DNA of 64,000 bases from Rhizophagus clarus (taxonomy: Eukaryota; Glomeromycota; Glomeromycetes; Glomerales; Glomeraceae): NCBI GenBank assembly GCA_015698045.1, contig BLAL01000228.1, forward strand, positions 1,415,001 to 1,479,000, in the 5' to 3' direction. Below, one piece after another: positions 28,716-40,300 of this stretch. The translations under genes and the position numbers were made by a program. Each line of letters opens with the position of its first letter. Position 1 is the stretch's first letter. Below the pieces are notes generated by a model. The model did not search any database. It saw only the letters and a list, made by a program, of their open reading frames with translations, and was not told the origin of the DNA.

Positions 28716-29590
28716 ATGTAAAAAACATTTCAAGGATCTTTTTGTACATCTTTGCATTTTTGATTTTACTATAATATTTACTATTCATTAATTTCAATTA
28801 TAAATTTTTTTATATAATAAAGATTGTCAAACTTATATTTATAGTTAGGCAGTTTAAAATTATAGTTTTAGGCTAAACTGATAAACCGTGTTATTGAACC
28901 TATAATTCGAGATACTTGTAAGACTACCCATAGTTGTGTTCATTCCGAAACAAAACAATTGCTCGTGCTATTGCAATTATTTAATTTTCTTTTGAGTTTG
29001 GACATATTGTAGTAAAAGACTAATAATAATATTATAAAATTTATTTTTATTTTTATTTTTTATTTTTAGGTAACCACAGAAAAAGTAATTACATTATTAA
29101 AGTACAATAACATTGTAATGTATGTAATATGTAAATAATGATTTCAAGCCATCACAAAGGATGAACCGATTATATATGTTCATAAATGATCATTAAAGGG
29201 TACAGTATTTAAAATTATCATGATAATCTTCAATTTATTTTATTATTAGAAGAAAAGTAGTCGCAAAGAAATACAAAATATACAAAGAATAGATCCTTTC
29301 AGTATGATGGATTTTATTATTATTTATAATGAAAATGAAAGTAGGCTATGCAGTTCCACAAAACTTTATTTTCGTGTAGTTAAATTTATCTTTTAATTAA
29401 TGAATGAAAACCCTAATATAGATGATTTATGTATGGTATGACGTGTTTAAGGCCATTATTTGTATAAAATGGGTTACGCCATATAAATATAGTATAGCTA
29501 AATTTAGTTAATATAAAATCTTTATCATGAGCAAAAACGCAATGTAATGTAGTAAACATATAAAAAGTTTCATTTTTTTTATGAGAAAAT
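28716..29590. other. AT-rich spacer, no gene seen
   Basis: Nothing supported. A (T4A)-type microsatellite is at 29040-29070. Confidence 0.5.
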
Positions 29591-29592
29591 GA

Positions 29593-30120
29593 ATTGTAAC
29601 TTCTTTAAAGGAGCCAAGGAACGCTAAGGAAACAATCGATAGAAAGGAAGTTTTAGCAAAAAAGAGAATTGAAAAACAAAAGAAGGAAGAAGAACGAAAA
29701 AGACCTCAAGAAATGGACCAAGAAGCGCTAAGGAAACGAGTGAAGGAAAAGCTTGTTATAGTAAGAAAGAAACTTGAAGAACAAAAGAAGGAAGAAGAAC
29801 GAAAGAGACCTCAAGAAATGGACCTAGAAGCGAAAAGGGAACGAGTGAAGGAAAAGCTTGTTATAATAAGAAAGAAAGTTGAAGAACAAAAGAGGGAAGA
29901 AGAACGAAAGAGCTTTCAAGAAATGGACCTAGAAGCGAAAAGGGAACGAGTGAAGGAAAAGCTTGTTATAATAAGAAAGAAAGTTGAAGAACAAAAGAGG
30001 GAAGAAGAACGAAAGAGACCTAAAGAAATGGACCAAGAAACGCTAGGGAAACATTCGATGGAAAGGGTACTTCAAGCAAAAAAGAAACTTGAAGGCCTAA
30101 AAAATAAACCAAGGAAGTAA
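29593..30120 (+). CDS. Charged coiled-coil protein made of 35-residue tandem repeats (possibly partial)
   Basis: From the ATG at 29713 the ORF gives 135 residues, made of three near-identical 35-residue units plus a diverged fourth. The pattern is MD(Q/L)EA..(K/R)R, VKEKLVI.RKK(L/V)EEQK and (K/R)EEERK. The same frame stays open upstream to 29593 with another diverged unit. It may be an internal exon, since TTCTTTAAAG at 29611-29620 resembles an acceptor. Composition (mostly K, E, R) and hydrophobic spacing predict a long single alpha-helix or coiled coil. There is no signal peptide, membrane segment or known domain. A BTB-TLDc fragment lies 75 bp downstream, so this could be debris of a recombined gene. 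Function unknown. Confidence 0.45.
   Translation: MVTSLKEPRNAKETIDRKEVLAKKRIEKQKKEEERKRPQEMDQEALRKRVKEKLVIVRKKLEEQKKEEERKRPQEMDLEAKRERVKEKLVIIRKKVEEQKREEERKSFQEMDLEAKRERVKEKLVIIRKKVEEQKREEERKRPKEMDQETLGKHSMERVLQAKKKLEGLKNKPRK
29713..30117 (+). repeat. 105-bp coding minisatellite
   Basis: Units of 105 bp start at 29713, 29818 and 29923, with a shorter diverged unit at 30028. The second and third are almost identical, pointing to recent unequal exchange or replication slippage. Confidence 0.85.
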
Positions 30121-30194
30121 ACGAGGAGGAGGAAAAATGGAGGGAAAAACAACTAGAAAATAGAAATTATAAGGTTGGAGCGGTGGAAGATTAA

Positions 30195-30314
30195 CCGAAT
30201 GATAATATTTTGCTTCCTAGAATTAGGAGTGTTGACGAAATTATTGATTCAGAAATTATAAATTTAAATATTGTTTCTATAATTTCAATATGGTTAGGTA
30301 AAATTGATTGTTAA
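30195..30314 (+). pseudogene. Isolated fragment of a BTB-BACK-TLDc gene
   Basis: This encodes 39 residues (PNDNILLPRIRSVDEIIDSE, then IINLNIVSIIS) and then a stop. It corresponds to the linker between BACK and TLDc in the copies at 5575 and 53642. Nothing of BTB or TLDc is recognisable on either side. The fragment lies far from both arrays and was probably carried there by recombination or transposition. Confidence 0.75.
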
Positions 30315-30907
30315 CAAAATAATAAATTTATAATTTACTAGTGTTCAATAGAATAAAACGAGTATAATGACGTGAAATTTATTTCAATAACTTCAAATCC
30401 GTAATAGGGTTAGTGACATTCTATTACCATTAAAAAAAATATGAACGATACTCCGTACTAATCTTGTACTACATAATCTAAATCGTAATATTATGTTTAG
30501 GTTAATGCCGTTTCATTCATTTTTTTGTTTGAAGATTGAATCAAAACAAGAATCGATTATAGCATATTAACTAAGAAATAAAATTTCGTAGAAATCATGC
30601 AAATGAAATTCCTTGGGTTTCGGGTTCTTGCATTTGTCAACTCTACGTCCTATATGCATTTAGCAATGTGCTACTTACCAAAACCACTTCGCATTCGGAC
30701 TTGTCAATAACCATCATAATTATTTCCCTTTAATTGATAGTCTATAAAAGAAATACATGTCATTAAAGTGTATTCGCTTAAAAAATATAATATTATTAGC
30801 AAGCGCACGTCGTTTCATTTTCATAGACAAATAAAGTGGTTACGTGACAATTAGTTTCTGTGGATTATAAATTATCATTTCTTTCAGCTTTGATAGCAAT
30901 ATTAATA
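30315..30907. other. Spacer, no gene seen
   Basis: AT-rich DNA without supported features. Confidence 0.45.
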
Positions 30908-31287
30908 CTTCCGGGCAGCGCACAAAAGTTTTTGAAAAAAAATTTCGGAATTTTTCGGAAAAGTTGGAAATTCATTTTTTTTATATCGGAACATGTGATT
31001 GCAATCAACAGCAATCGAGAACCAATAAAATATTTCGTTATATTTTAAGGTTAATGTGTAGTTTATCGATCTAATTTTTTATCATTTTCTTTGGAATAAT
31101 CGGTATTGAAATAAAGAATTATTGGATATTGAATAATACGTGTTAAAAGTTGTAAAATTTACAGTATCAGAAATCTGCTGCGCCATGTCCAAAAAATTTT
31201 CTGAATTTAAAAATTTTGCCAGATTTATCGGAAATAATGTGGAAAATCCGGTAATTTTTAGGTGGATTTTTGTGCGCTGCTTCCAGA
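30908..31287. mobile_element. hAT-like MITE with CAGCGCAC ends
   Basis: The element at 30916-31279 (364 bp) has inverted termini CAGCGCACAAAA ... TTTTTGTGCGCTG. It is flanked by 8-bp near-direct repeats CTTCCGGG and CTTCCAGA (6 of 8 match), so it is older than the others or the duplication has diverged. It contains several TCGGAAA/TTTCCG-like words and no transposase. Confidence 0.75.
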
Positions 31288-31959
31288 ACATGAATTTATT
31301 CGCTAATTATCAATCAGTGATACAAATGTATTAATGTAATAACCAGAATGGATACAATAAAAAAGCTTGCATTGTATCATTTGTAAAAAAAAATTTATCA
31401 ATAAAGGTACATTACAAAAATTCTAATGTGTTTTGTTCACAAGTAACTTATCACAGAGATGAATTATAAATAATTCCTTGCGGATCAATTTATGTTTAAA
31501 ATTTTTTCTTGAGCAGTTTACTCATTAATTGCGTGCAGTAGATAGAAGATGGACAAGGCGATGCATCTTTATTCTTCACCAAAATATGGCATTTTCTACT
31601 TGAGGACCATATATTGAGGTGTCGTTAAAAATCCTATTATGAGATTTTTACACTACGTGCTTCCATTTTTTAGAGATCAAGGTGACCATATTCTAAATCT
31701 TTTCTGAATGATTGGATGTTTTCATTCCAGATATTGGTCTCCATCTCTGAAACATAAGAAAGAAACCAATATTTGAGCTCTGTCACAAGAAACCCAATAA
31801 ATAAGACAAAATATAATTAATGAAAAATGAATTTTACTTTTATATGTGTAAAAACTAAATAATATGGTATCCATATGATATTAAAGGAAATGGAATGAAT
31901 AGATTATGCTTAGCGATACGAAAAGATGATCCACTAAGTTATGATATTAGTGAAATAAA

Positions 31960-32175
31960 TATATAAGAAACAACGGATTATATTTATGATGTATATTGTA
32001 AAAATATAAACTCTAAGTGGTGTTCAATAACATATAATGTTAAATGAAGATGGTTTCACTAAAATATATTCATCATTATGGAAGGAGAAGTTATAAGAAT
32101 CAAGAATAAAAAGGTCACTTTGAAATATTATATTATTTGAATGAGTATCATATGAAGAGGTAGGTAGGTGACTTT
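31960..32175 (+). pseudogene. Relic of a zinc-knuckle protein kinase N-lobe
   Basis: About 31965-32025 reads like the family's knuckle segment (TDYIYDVYCKNINSKWC). About 32046-32085 reads like the glycine-rich loop (EDGFTKIYSSLWK), and 32120-32145 like the Lys strand (KKVTLKY). The frames differ and the usual 60-70 residues between knuckle and loop are missing. It is a fragment related to the units at 37.4-40.7 kb, 5 kb downstream. Confidence 0.5.
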
Positions 32176-33829
32176 GAAAAGTATAGTTCTCAAAATACTT
32201 GAAATGAGGTATGAAAACTTTAATTTTTATATATTTATGCCAAGAAAGCAATAATTGTTCCTCATTATATTCGATTTCGATGGGGAACCGAATAAATTAC
32301 TTGAACAAATTATACTTTGCAATAATAAATACAATATGAACAGTAAAATAATGAAAATTACTTTTTTTTTTAGCAAATGTGAATTTTTTACATAAAAATT
32401 CGGTTTTTAAATTTTAGGCTAGGCTAGATCTCTCCTTGCCCATCATGATGACATTAATTCAATGCAGGAGTTCTTTCATCAGAAAAAAAATACGATAAAT
32501 TCAATTTCACTTCGCGAAATTAACTTTTAAAAAAGATTAAATGGAGAAACAAGAGAAGGTAATAAATATAATATGATAAATTAAGCATTAATTTATTTTT
32601 TTTTTAAAAAGGAAATTTTATCGATTTAAATTTTATCAATTTAAATTTGTATATGTTTGTTAACAAAGTTAATAATCCTGCAAATACTCAGGTCTCATAA
32701 AATAGCTGTGTTTGTTTTATTTAATCTTTCGTAACTTAAAACCAGTAATTTACGCATAAATAATTTGAAAAGAAATAATGTTGATTTTTTTCTAGACATT
32801 TTAATTAAATGTAAGCGCGAAAAATAATTATTCATTTTTTTTTTGCACATAACGAGAATATTATGATTTTAAAGTATCATTTCGAAGAATTCCGAGTGGC
32901 TGTTGAGATGATGATTCTGGGCTTTCTGAGATCAAGCTTTATCCTTGCTTAAAAGTCTATACAACAAATGGGTAGATGATTTATTTCTTATTCAGGACTT
33001 TTAAATAATTGATTCCTACTTCCTAGTGATTTTTTCAAGTCATAATTATTATAAATACTACAAATTATTATCATTCTAATAATTAAAATGCCCAAACCGA
33101 GATCACCTGCTTTGATTTAATTTATTTTACTATACTTTGTTTCTGGTATTGCATTTCATTACATCAAATAATTGAAGAATACTTAATTTGGTATTTACGT
33201 ATTTTACTAAATTCGGTTAATTAAGAAATAGCCAAGCATAAATGAATTCTAAAATTGTTAGTCTAATTGCCATAGGTAGATACCTCCGAAATTTTTTTCC
33301 TAAATCACTTCTGTTGACAATTAATTATTATGAATAAATATTTGACAACAATTTAAAAAATAATATGTACTCTTTTAAACTTTATGTATATTTTAAAGGA
33401 AATAACATTTACGTTAGTGACATTAAATTATAGGACAGCAACTATTTACTTTATCTTTATTATCTATCAAGGTCACGAACGCATAGTTACTAAATTAAAA
33501 TAGCAAATGTGTATATATTAGATAATAATTCTATCAGCAAAAATTTTAACGGTTCTAATACTGTATTAGACTGTTTCCGAAAAACAACGAATTTTTTCTA
33601 AAAATTTAATTTAAACACTTTAGGTTACTTTCTTAAAAATTCAAAATTATTGTTTCGCTCAATTATTTGGGTAATACATTTTTATTGTCTAATAACGAGT
33701 CTGAATATATATATATAAACAAAGTGAAAAATACAACAGTCCAAGTTTGATAATCATATTAACATTTAAAATGGTTTTCTCTAGAGGTTAAAAGTGTAAA
33801 AATACTTTAACTTTTTTCTATCCTTTTCT
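32176..33829. other. AT-rich spacer, no gene seen
   Basis: No supported ORF or element. The right end should contain the 3' UTR of the minus-strand acyltransferase. Confidence 0.5.
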
Positions 33830-35131
33830 CTAACTTATAAAAAAGAGTGAATTCTTAATATGAAAATATATGATATAAAGTTCATCATAATTTATAAAAT
33901 CTGTAATATTGAGATTAAGAGAAGGATCCCTTTTGTAACTTGTAAATACAGACGAGGCAACCCAACGATGATGTCGTACATATGGTTCTGCAAATCCAGG
34001 TATAGTGAATAAAATGATCATTAACATAATACTCCACCTCAAAATTTTTTTCATCGTAATTTTTTCTTCAGAAAATCCTTCTTCAGTTTCTTTTGTTGAT
34101 CCGATCACACCTTCCCAAATCACAAAAATAATTCCATGCAAAATAAAAAAGAATAAATTATCACCTGAACATTTATTAAAAAAAACGAATATAATATATT
34201 CATGTAATATAGCACTCATCGTAAACGCTGCTAAAACTCCAATCGCATCCCCCAATTTTTTTGATTTGTTAATGAAAATGTTTCGAGCTGGTAAATATGC
34301 TAATTCTTTAAAACTACCGTTTAAGAATAATTGCCATCTAAATGACCAAAGATCTCGTGGTGATGTTGATAAGTAAGGATATATGAACATGTGATTTGTA
34401 TCATACATCATTGATATACACCATTCCTTAATATGTCTCGTATGTTGTTTTTCGAAAAACAAGAATTCTTCACCTTCATTTAAAGTAATAAGATATCTTA
34501 ATAATATCCCATTTATAATAAGGAATAAATCGTAGCCTATAGATAACATGATCGTAACAAAAAATGTAATTACACCATAATAAAATATTAAAAAAGGAGT
34601 TAAAGCAGGAATTCCTTTTGTAATCCAATTGAAAATTCGAACCGGATAAATCCCTTCAGGTATTTCAGGGATATTATTTGTTACCCATCTATATAATATT
34701 TCAAATAGAACCCATTTAAAAAATATTAAAATAATACGCTGACTTATGTAAATGTATATATTTTTAATTGTCATTTCTTGTCTTTTATTAGTTTTTTTTG
34801 ATGGTTTTCTCCAATAAAACATTGTCAAATAAAATGGACCTATTTGTTTCTCTTTTTCTGCGTATAGACATTTTTTCAACCAAATCATCATTTTAAAGCT
34901 CCAACCAAATGCCAATAATGTTAACGGAACTATTTCGTACTCTTCATATTTTCCTCGATATATAATTGGTAGTGCTAATAAACTTATAATAATATTGATC
35001 AAGATAATGTATCTTAATAATGATTTCGGAGGTTCTAATGATAACGCAACAAAAATGAAAATGAGAAAAAGAAATAATATTTGTAATATTTGAAGAGATA
35101 ATTTTGGTGGGAATTCTTGAAATGAAATCAT
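33830..35131 (-). CDS. MBOAT-family O-acyltransferase, wax synthase-like
   Basis: A single exon encodes 433 residues with about eight to nine hydrophobic segments, beginning at residues 13-30 and 40-57. The C-terminal half carries wax-synthase/MBOAT_2 features: STSPRDLWSFRWQLFLNGSF at 255-274, then a membrane segment with the presumed catalytic His310 in SAILHEY, and a late VIWEG segment. Relatives transfer acyl groups to alcohols, sterols or diacylglycerol in the endoplasmic reticulum; the acceptor cannot be predicted. No intron is needed, unusual beside the intron-rich genes of the window, and no lesion is seen. The start is the only upstream ATG in frame and is preceded on its strand by an A-tract (plus-strand T15 at 35146-35160). 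AMF store much lipid, so a lipid-body or sterol-ester role is plausible but inferred. Confidence 0.85.
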   Translation of the reverse strand: MISFQEFPPKLSLQILQILFLFLIFIFVALSLEPPKSLLRYIILINIIISLLALPIIYRGKYEEYEIVPLTLLAFGWSFKMMIWLKKCLYAEKEKQIGPFYLTMFYWRKPSKKTNKRQEMTIKNIYIYISQRIILIFFKWVLFEILYRWVTNNIPEIPEGIYPVRIFNWITKGIPALTPFLIFYYGVITFFVTIMLSIGYDLFLIINGILLRYLITLNEGEEFLFFEKQHTRHIKEWCISMMYDTNHMFIYPYLSTSPRDLWSFRWQLFLNGSFKELAYLPARNIFINKSKKLGDAIGVLAAFTMSAILHEYIIFVFFNKCSGDNLFFFILHGIIFVIWEGVIGSTKETEEGFSEEKITMKKILRWSIMLMIILFTIPGFAEPYVRHHRWVASSVFTSYKRDPSLNLNITDFINYDELYIIYFHIKNSLFFIS

Positions 35132-36881
35132 TTCAAATTATTAATTTTTTTTTTTTTTTTGGTAAAAATGTTAATTTCTTGATAAATATTCAAAATTTTG
35201 TTCTCGTTAAAAATTACAAAAATAACGTCTTTTCGAAAGCGGAAAGTGCAGGAAAAGTTGAATGTGCCAAGTAATTATTTGGAAGATTTTCCATTTTAAG
35301 GATACCAATTATAGTTGGCGTTGATTTATTGTATTTATGTGTTATTTAGTTTCCTTTTTAAAGGATAAGCGTATTTGGAATCACTTGACTCGCATTACAG
35401 GTTCTCATTATCGGCGTACGTTTGTTTGTACGAACTGCCTCATGCTGATCCTTCTTTGTATGTTAAGACGTGAATATTTCTTTATTAAATGTTTGTACTT
35501 GTCATGATTTTGGAATTTGCCAATTACTATGTAAACATATATTTGTAGTATTTTCTAGGTTAAAATGGCACGAGAAAAAAAAATGATCAACATAAGAGCA
35601 GTTCTTAGCTCTCTCAATATTTCTAGAAGTAATGAGTGACAACAAAAATATTGAATTATAAACTGCAAGATTTTGCTACAATCATTACAGAATAGGGAAG
35701 TTATTTGCAAGATTATCACAAGTTCAAATAGCATCTAATATGAAATTTAAAAACAATGATTCTTGATTATTATGAATTCCAAATTATTTTTAATTGTTGA
35801 TATCTTCTACTTATTCGATACGATACTTCTTTATACTAAATAATAATAATGGGAGAATTTTTAAAATTTGAATAACTATTAAAAATAGAATTAACATAAA
35901 ATTTTGATAAATTTTTCTCTTAATTTTTGCTTATATGTTATTTTATGTACAGTACAAAATGAATAAAAGTAAATAAAATATTATTGATTTTGTAATTATA
36001 CATTTCACGTTCCGTAATATTTTTTCTAACTTTAGTTTTATTAATTTTTTTTGTTTTTTTTGATATAACACAAACAAATTAGCTATTACATCATTAATAT
36101 AAAAATGAATAGTTTTTGTGAGATCCTAAATCTTAAAATGTTATATTAAACATTACAAATACAGACAGTATTTATTTTGTAACATTTCAAATGATTTACC
36201 ATTTTACTGGTTGCCGTCTTCGGGAATGTTGATCATTTTACACCACGAATAATATTTTATATGTATATTAAAACATTTTTGTCATTTCTAAGTAACTCCA
36301 AAAACAAATGAACACAACAAACATGCCAAACACAAACGAATACAAGCAAACACAAGTGGTAGATAACAATATTTTTATATATTTTTATGCACGCTACTTA
36401 AAAAAAAGGTTACCAAAGCTTTATTTTTTGCTTTATTCGATATAACGATTATGTCATGCTTTTTGGTAAATTGATTCTTGAATAGCAGCTTGTTTGAGTA
36501 CTACACCAAACATTAGGATTATTATTATAATTTCGCGATAAAGCAAATTTTTAAGATGTTGTCTCTATATATAAATATACAAAAAATCGGTATATGCTGT
36601 GAAGGAAAAAATTATTTTTTCTCAATTTTGCGTTCGGTGCGTCAATTTGTAGGCAGATTTTTTTCTGATTCAAAATTAATGTTGGAAGCTGGAACAAATT
36701 AATTGGTTGAGTTCGGAGGTTTTTGTCAGCGCGCGAGATTCTCCGAGACAATTTATTTTTCTTTTTTGTATTGTTGTTTTCGTTACATTGCATTTGATCA
36801 CTTTATACTTTAAAAAAAAGGAAGTAATTCTTATTGAGAAGATCATGTGGTAATCACATGCAATCAATCAGATCGTTAGTC
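35132..36881. other. AT-rich spacer with acyltransferase promoter
   Basis: 35132-35400 is the promoter side of the minus-strand acyltransferase. Nothing else is supported. A short AAACACAAACGAATACAAGC-like simple stretch occurs at about 36310-36358. Confidence 0.5.
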
Positions 36882-37328
36882 GTTACACGCAGAGTTGTGT
36901 ACTAGCAAAATTTTAGTACTCGTACAGTACTCGGATTAGTACACACTGTACTTAGTACAAATCATGTAGTACACTTCTGTGTGATAGCACACTGGTCAAA
37001 TCAAATTTAGTACAAATTCGTACATTCGTACTATAAATTCGTACACGATATCAATCAGATCAAAGAATGTAGATGACTTAGATTTAATTTAAATATTGAT
37101 GGTGTTAATCATTCTGCAGAAAATAATAATACCAAATGGAATATAAAAATTATGTTTAAAGTTAATTTGCATTTTTTTTTCTAAATCTAATAATTGCCGA
37201 TAAATAACTAGTTTTTAGTAACATTTATTATTAATCACATGATTTGTATACTTTTTGTACTTTGTACTAAAAAAAAAATATTTGTACACGTACTAGTACT
37301 GTACTAGTACACCAACACTGGTTACACG
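36882..37328. mobile_element. hAT-type MITE with 8-bp target duplication
   Basis: The element at 36890-37320 (431 bp) has imperfect inverted ends (CAGAGTTGTGTACTAG ... CTAGTACACCAACACTG). The 8-bp direct repeat GTTACACG (36882-36889 and 37321-37328) flanks it. Inside, GTACT/AGTAC words recur many times near both ends (subterminal repeats, typical transposase-binding architecture). No ORF. It ends 38 bp before the first ATG of the kinase-like array, so it may have brought or replaced promoter sequence. Confidence 0.88.
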
Positions 37329-37357
37329 TGATGCCTATATCATTTACTTAATATAGT

Positions 37358-40300
37358 ATGATGGCTAAAATTGTCTTTCTTCCTTTTTTCACCCTTTTTT
37401 CAAGCGACTTCAGTAAAAATATAATGGTATTATGTAAAAAATGTGGCGGATATTTTGATGAATGGTGCAAATCATGTCAATTAAATGATTTAAAAAAAAA
37501 TTTCAAGAACTGGACCAGTAGAAATAAAAAAATTGATAATTTAATTCGAGAAATGCAATTGAAGATTAATTCTTACAATGATTCAATATTTGAATGGATA
37601 CCATACTATCAATTTCACACTGTTAAAAAAGTTAACCGTTCTCTATATACAATAATATGGAAAGATGGTCCATTATGTTATAATACTTCGGAGGGTAAAT
37701 ACATAAGAAAACAGAATGAAAGTGTTATCTTGAAATATTTATACGACCCGCAAAATGTTATTAACGAGGTATGTAAATTTATTAAACTGAATATATTTCG
37801 ACATTATATTAATTTATCACATTTGACAGGTTAAATCTTATGATTTTAATAATCTATATGGAATATCTCAAAATCTAACAAAAAGTTATATTATAGTTCT
37901 CAAAGATAAATATTGTGTGACATGTGGTAAAGAATACACATCTATAGACAATAAATGGTGCAAGCTGTGTTTAATAAATGAATTAAACTTTAAATATCGG
38001 ATCAATGGAAATGAAAAAATCGAATCTTGTAATGATACAATATTTGAATGGATACCATACAGTCAGTTTGAAAACATTAAAGAAGGTAAAAGTGGTTTAT
38101 ATTCAGCATTATGGTAAAATAATTTATTATATTATAATACTTCGGAAAATAAGTATATAGGAAAACAGAATAAAAGTGTTATCTTGAAACATTTATACGA
38201 CCCACAAAATGTTATTAACGAGGTATGTAAATTTATTAAACTGAAAATATTTTGACATTATATTAATTTATTACATTTGATAGGTTAAATCATATGATTT
38301 TAATGATCTATATGGATTATGTCAAAATCTGAATACAAAAAGTTGTTTTATAGTTCTCAGAGATAAATATTGTGTGACATGTGGTGAAGAATACACATCT
38401 ATAGATAATAAATGGTGCAAGCTGTGTTTAATGAATGATTTAAACCTTAAAAACTGGACCAGTGGTAATGAAGAAATTGATAACTTAATTCATGAGATGC
38501 AATTAAAAATTAAAACTTGTGACGATACAATATTTGAATGGATACCATACAGTCAGTTTGACAATATTAAAGAAAGTAAAAATGGTTTTTATTCAGCAAT
38601 ATGGAAAATTGGTTCATTATATTATAATGTTTTTAGAAAGAAATACATAAGGTGCCCAAATGAAAATGTTAATTTGAAATATTCATATGACTATAAAAAT
38701 ATCATTAATGAGGTATGAAATATTATTTGTTATGAAATAAATTTGAATGACTCTTTTATTTAGTAAAATAACATTAGATTTATTTATTTAATAGGTTAAG
38801 TTATCACATCATTTTAACGAATTATATGGAATATCTCAGGATCCAATTACAAAAAATTACTTTATAGTTCTTAAAGACACATATCATATAACTTGTGATA
38901 AAGAATATATGTCTATAAATAATGAATTGTGCAGGCCATGTTTAATAAATGACTTAAACCTTAAAAACTGGACCAGTGGAAGTGAAAAAATTGATAACTT
39001 TATTCAAGAGATACAATTAAAAATTAATTCTCATAAGGATACAATATTTGAATGGATACCGTACAACCAGTTCAGTGACTTTATATTTATGAGTGAGTTA
39101 TGTATAGCAATATGGAAAGACGATCCATTATATTTTGATATTGGTGGAAGAAAATACACAAGAAATGAAGGGAAAAAAGTTGCTTTAAAATATGTCTTGA
39201 ATGTTCAAGATATTGTAGATGAGGTACGAAATTTAATAAAATCAATATATAATTATTTTTTTTTTTTATATAAACGATTAATGTCTTTACAGTATTCAAT
39301 TTATGATAGGGTGGATATTAAGATATTTGGGATATCTCGAAATCCAGATACAAAGGATTATATTTTTGTTCTTGAAGATGTATATTGTATAAAATGTGCC
39401 AAAAAATATACAATTAAGGATACCAAATGGTGTTCGACATGCAAAATACGATATAGTGGAAATGCAATAATTGATGATTTAATTCAAAAAATACAAACAA
39501 AAATTGGTTCTTATGATACATTTGAATGGATACCGTATGATCAGTTTAATAATATTAAAGAAATAGATAAAGGTAAAGTATACTTAGCATTATGGAAGAA
39601 TGGTTCATTACATTATTACAACAAAAATGAATACAAAACAATCCAATATGAAAAAGTTGCATTAAAATGTATATGTAATTTACATAATATTACCAATGAA
39701 TTTAGTAAGGTATGGTAAATGGATTATATGTTTCTTTTAAAAAAATTTTAAGTAATATATTTGTATTATAGATGAAAACCCATTCAGATTGTAAAATATA
39801 TGGAATTTCTCAAAATCCAGATACAGAAAACTACTTTATGGTTCTTGAAATTAGATATTATAGAGATTGTGATCAATGTGCAGATGATAAATTATGTGAA
39901 ATGTGTAGAATCAATTATTTTAAAAAGAGTTTTACAGACTGTAACAATGAAAATGAAAAAATTGACAATTTAATTGAAAAAATGCAATTAAAAAACGGGC
40001 ATAATGGTATAGTATTCGAATGGATACCATATAATCAATTCAATAATATTAAAGAAATGGATAAATGTGACTTTATTAATATATATTCAGCAGTATGGGA
40101 GAATGGTCCATCATATTATGGTAAAAATAAGTATATAAGAAATAAAAATAAATATAAAAGAGTTACTTTAAAAGATATTTATAATTCACAAGATATTACT
40201 AATGAATTTTTGAATGAGGTATGTAAATTTTTATAAATCTAGTTTAAATACTTTCGATAATAAAACTAAAAAAAATTATTTCCTAATTTGTAGATTAAGA

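Noticed and set aside
31140-31334. 64-residue ORF
   Set aside because: Most of it is the interior and end of the MITE at 30916-31279.
34005-34376. 123-residue plus-strand ORF
   Set aside because: It lies antisense to the MBOAT coding region and has no motif of its own.
36551-36867. Overlapping minus-strand ORFs of 60-80 residues
   Set aside because: No domain, signal or splice context; length expected by chance.
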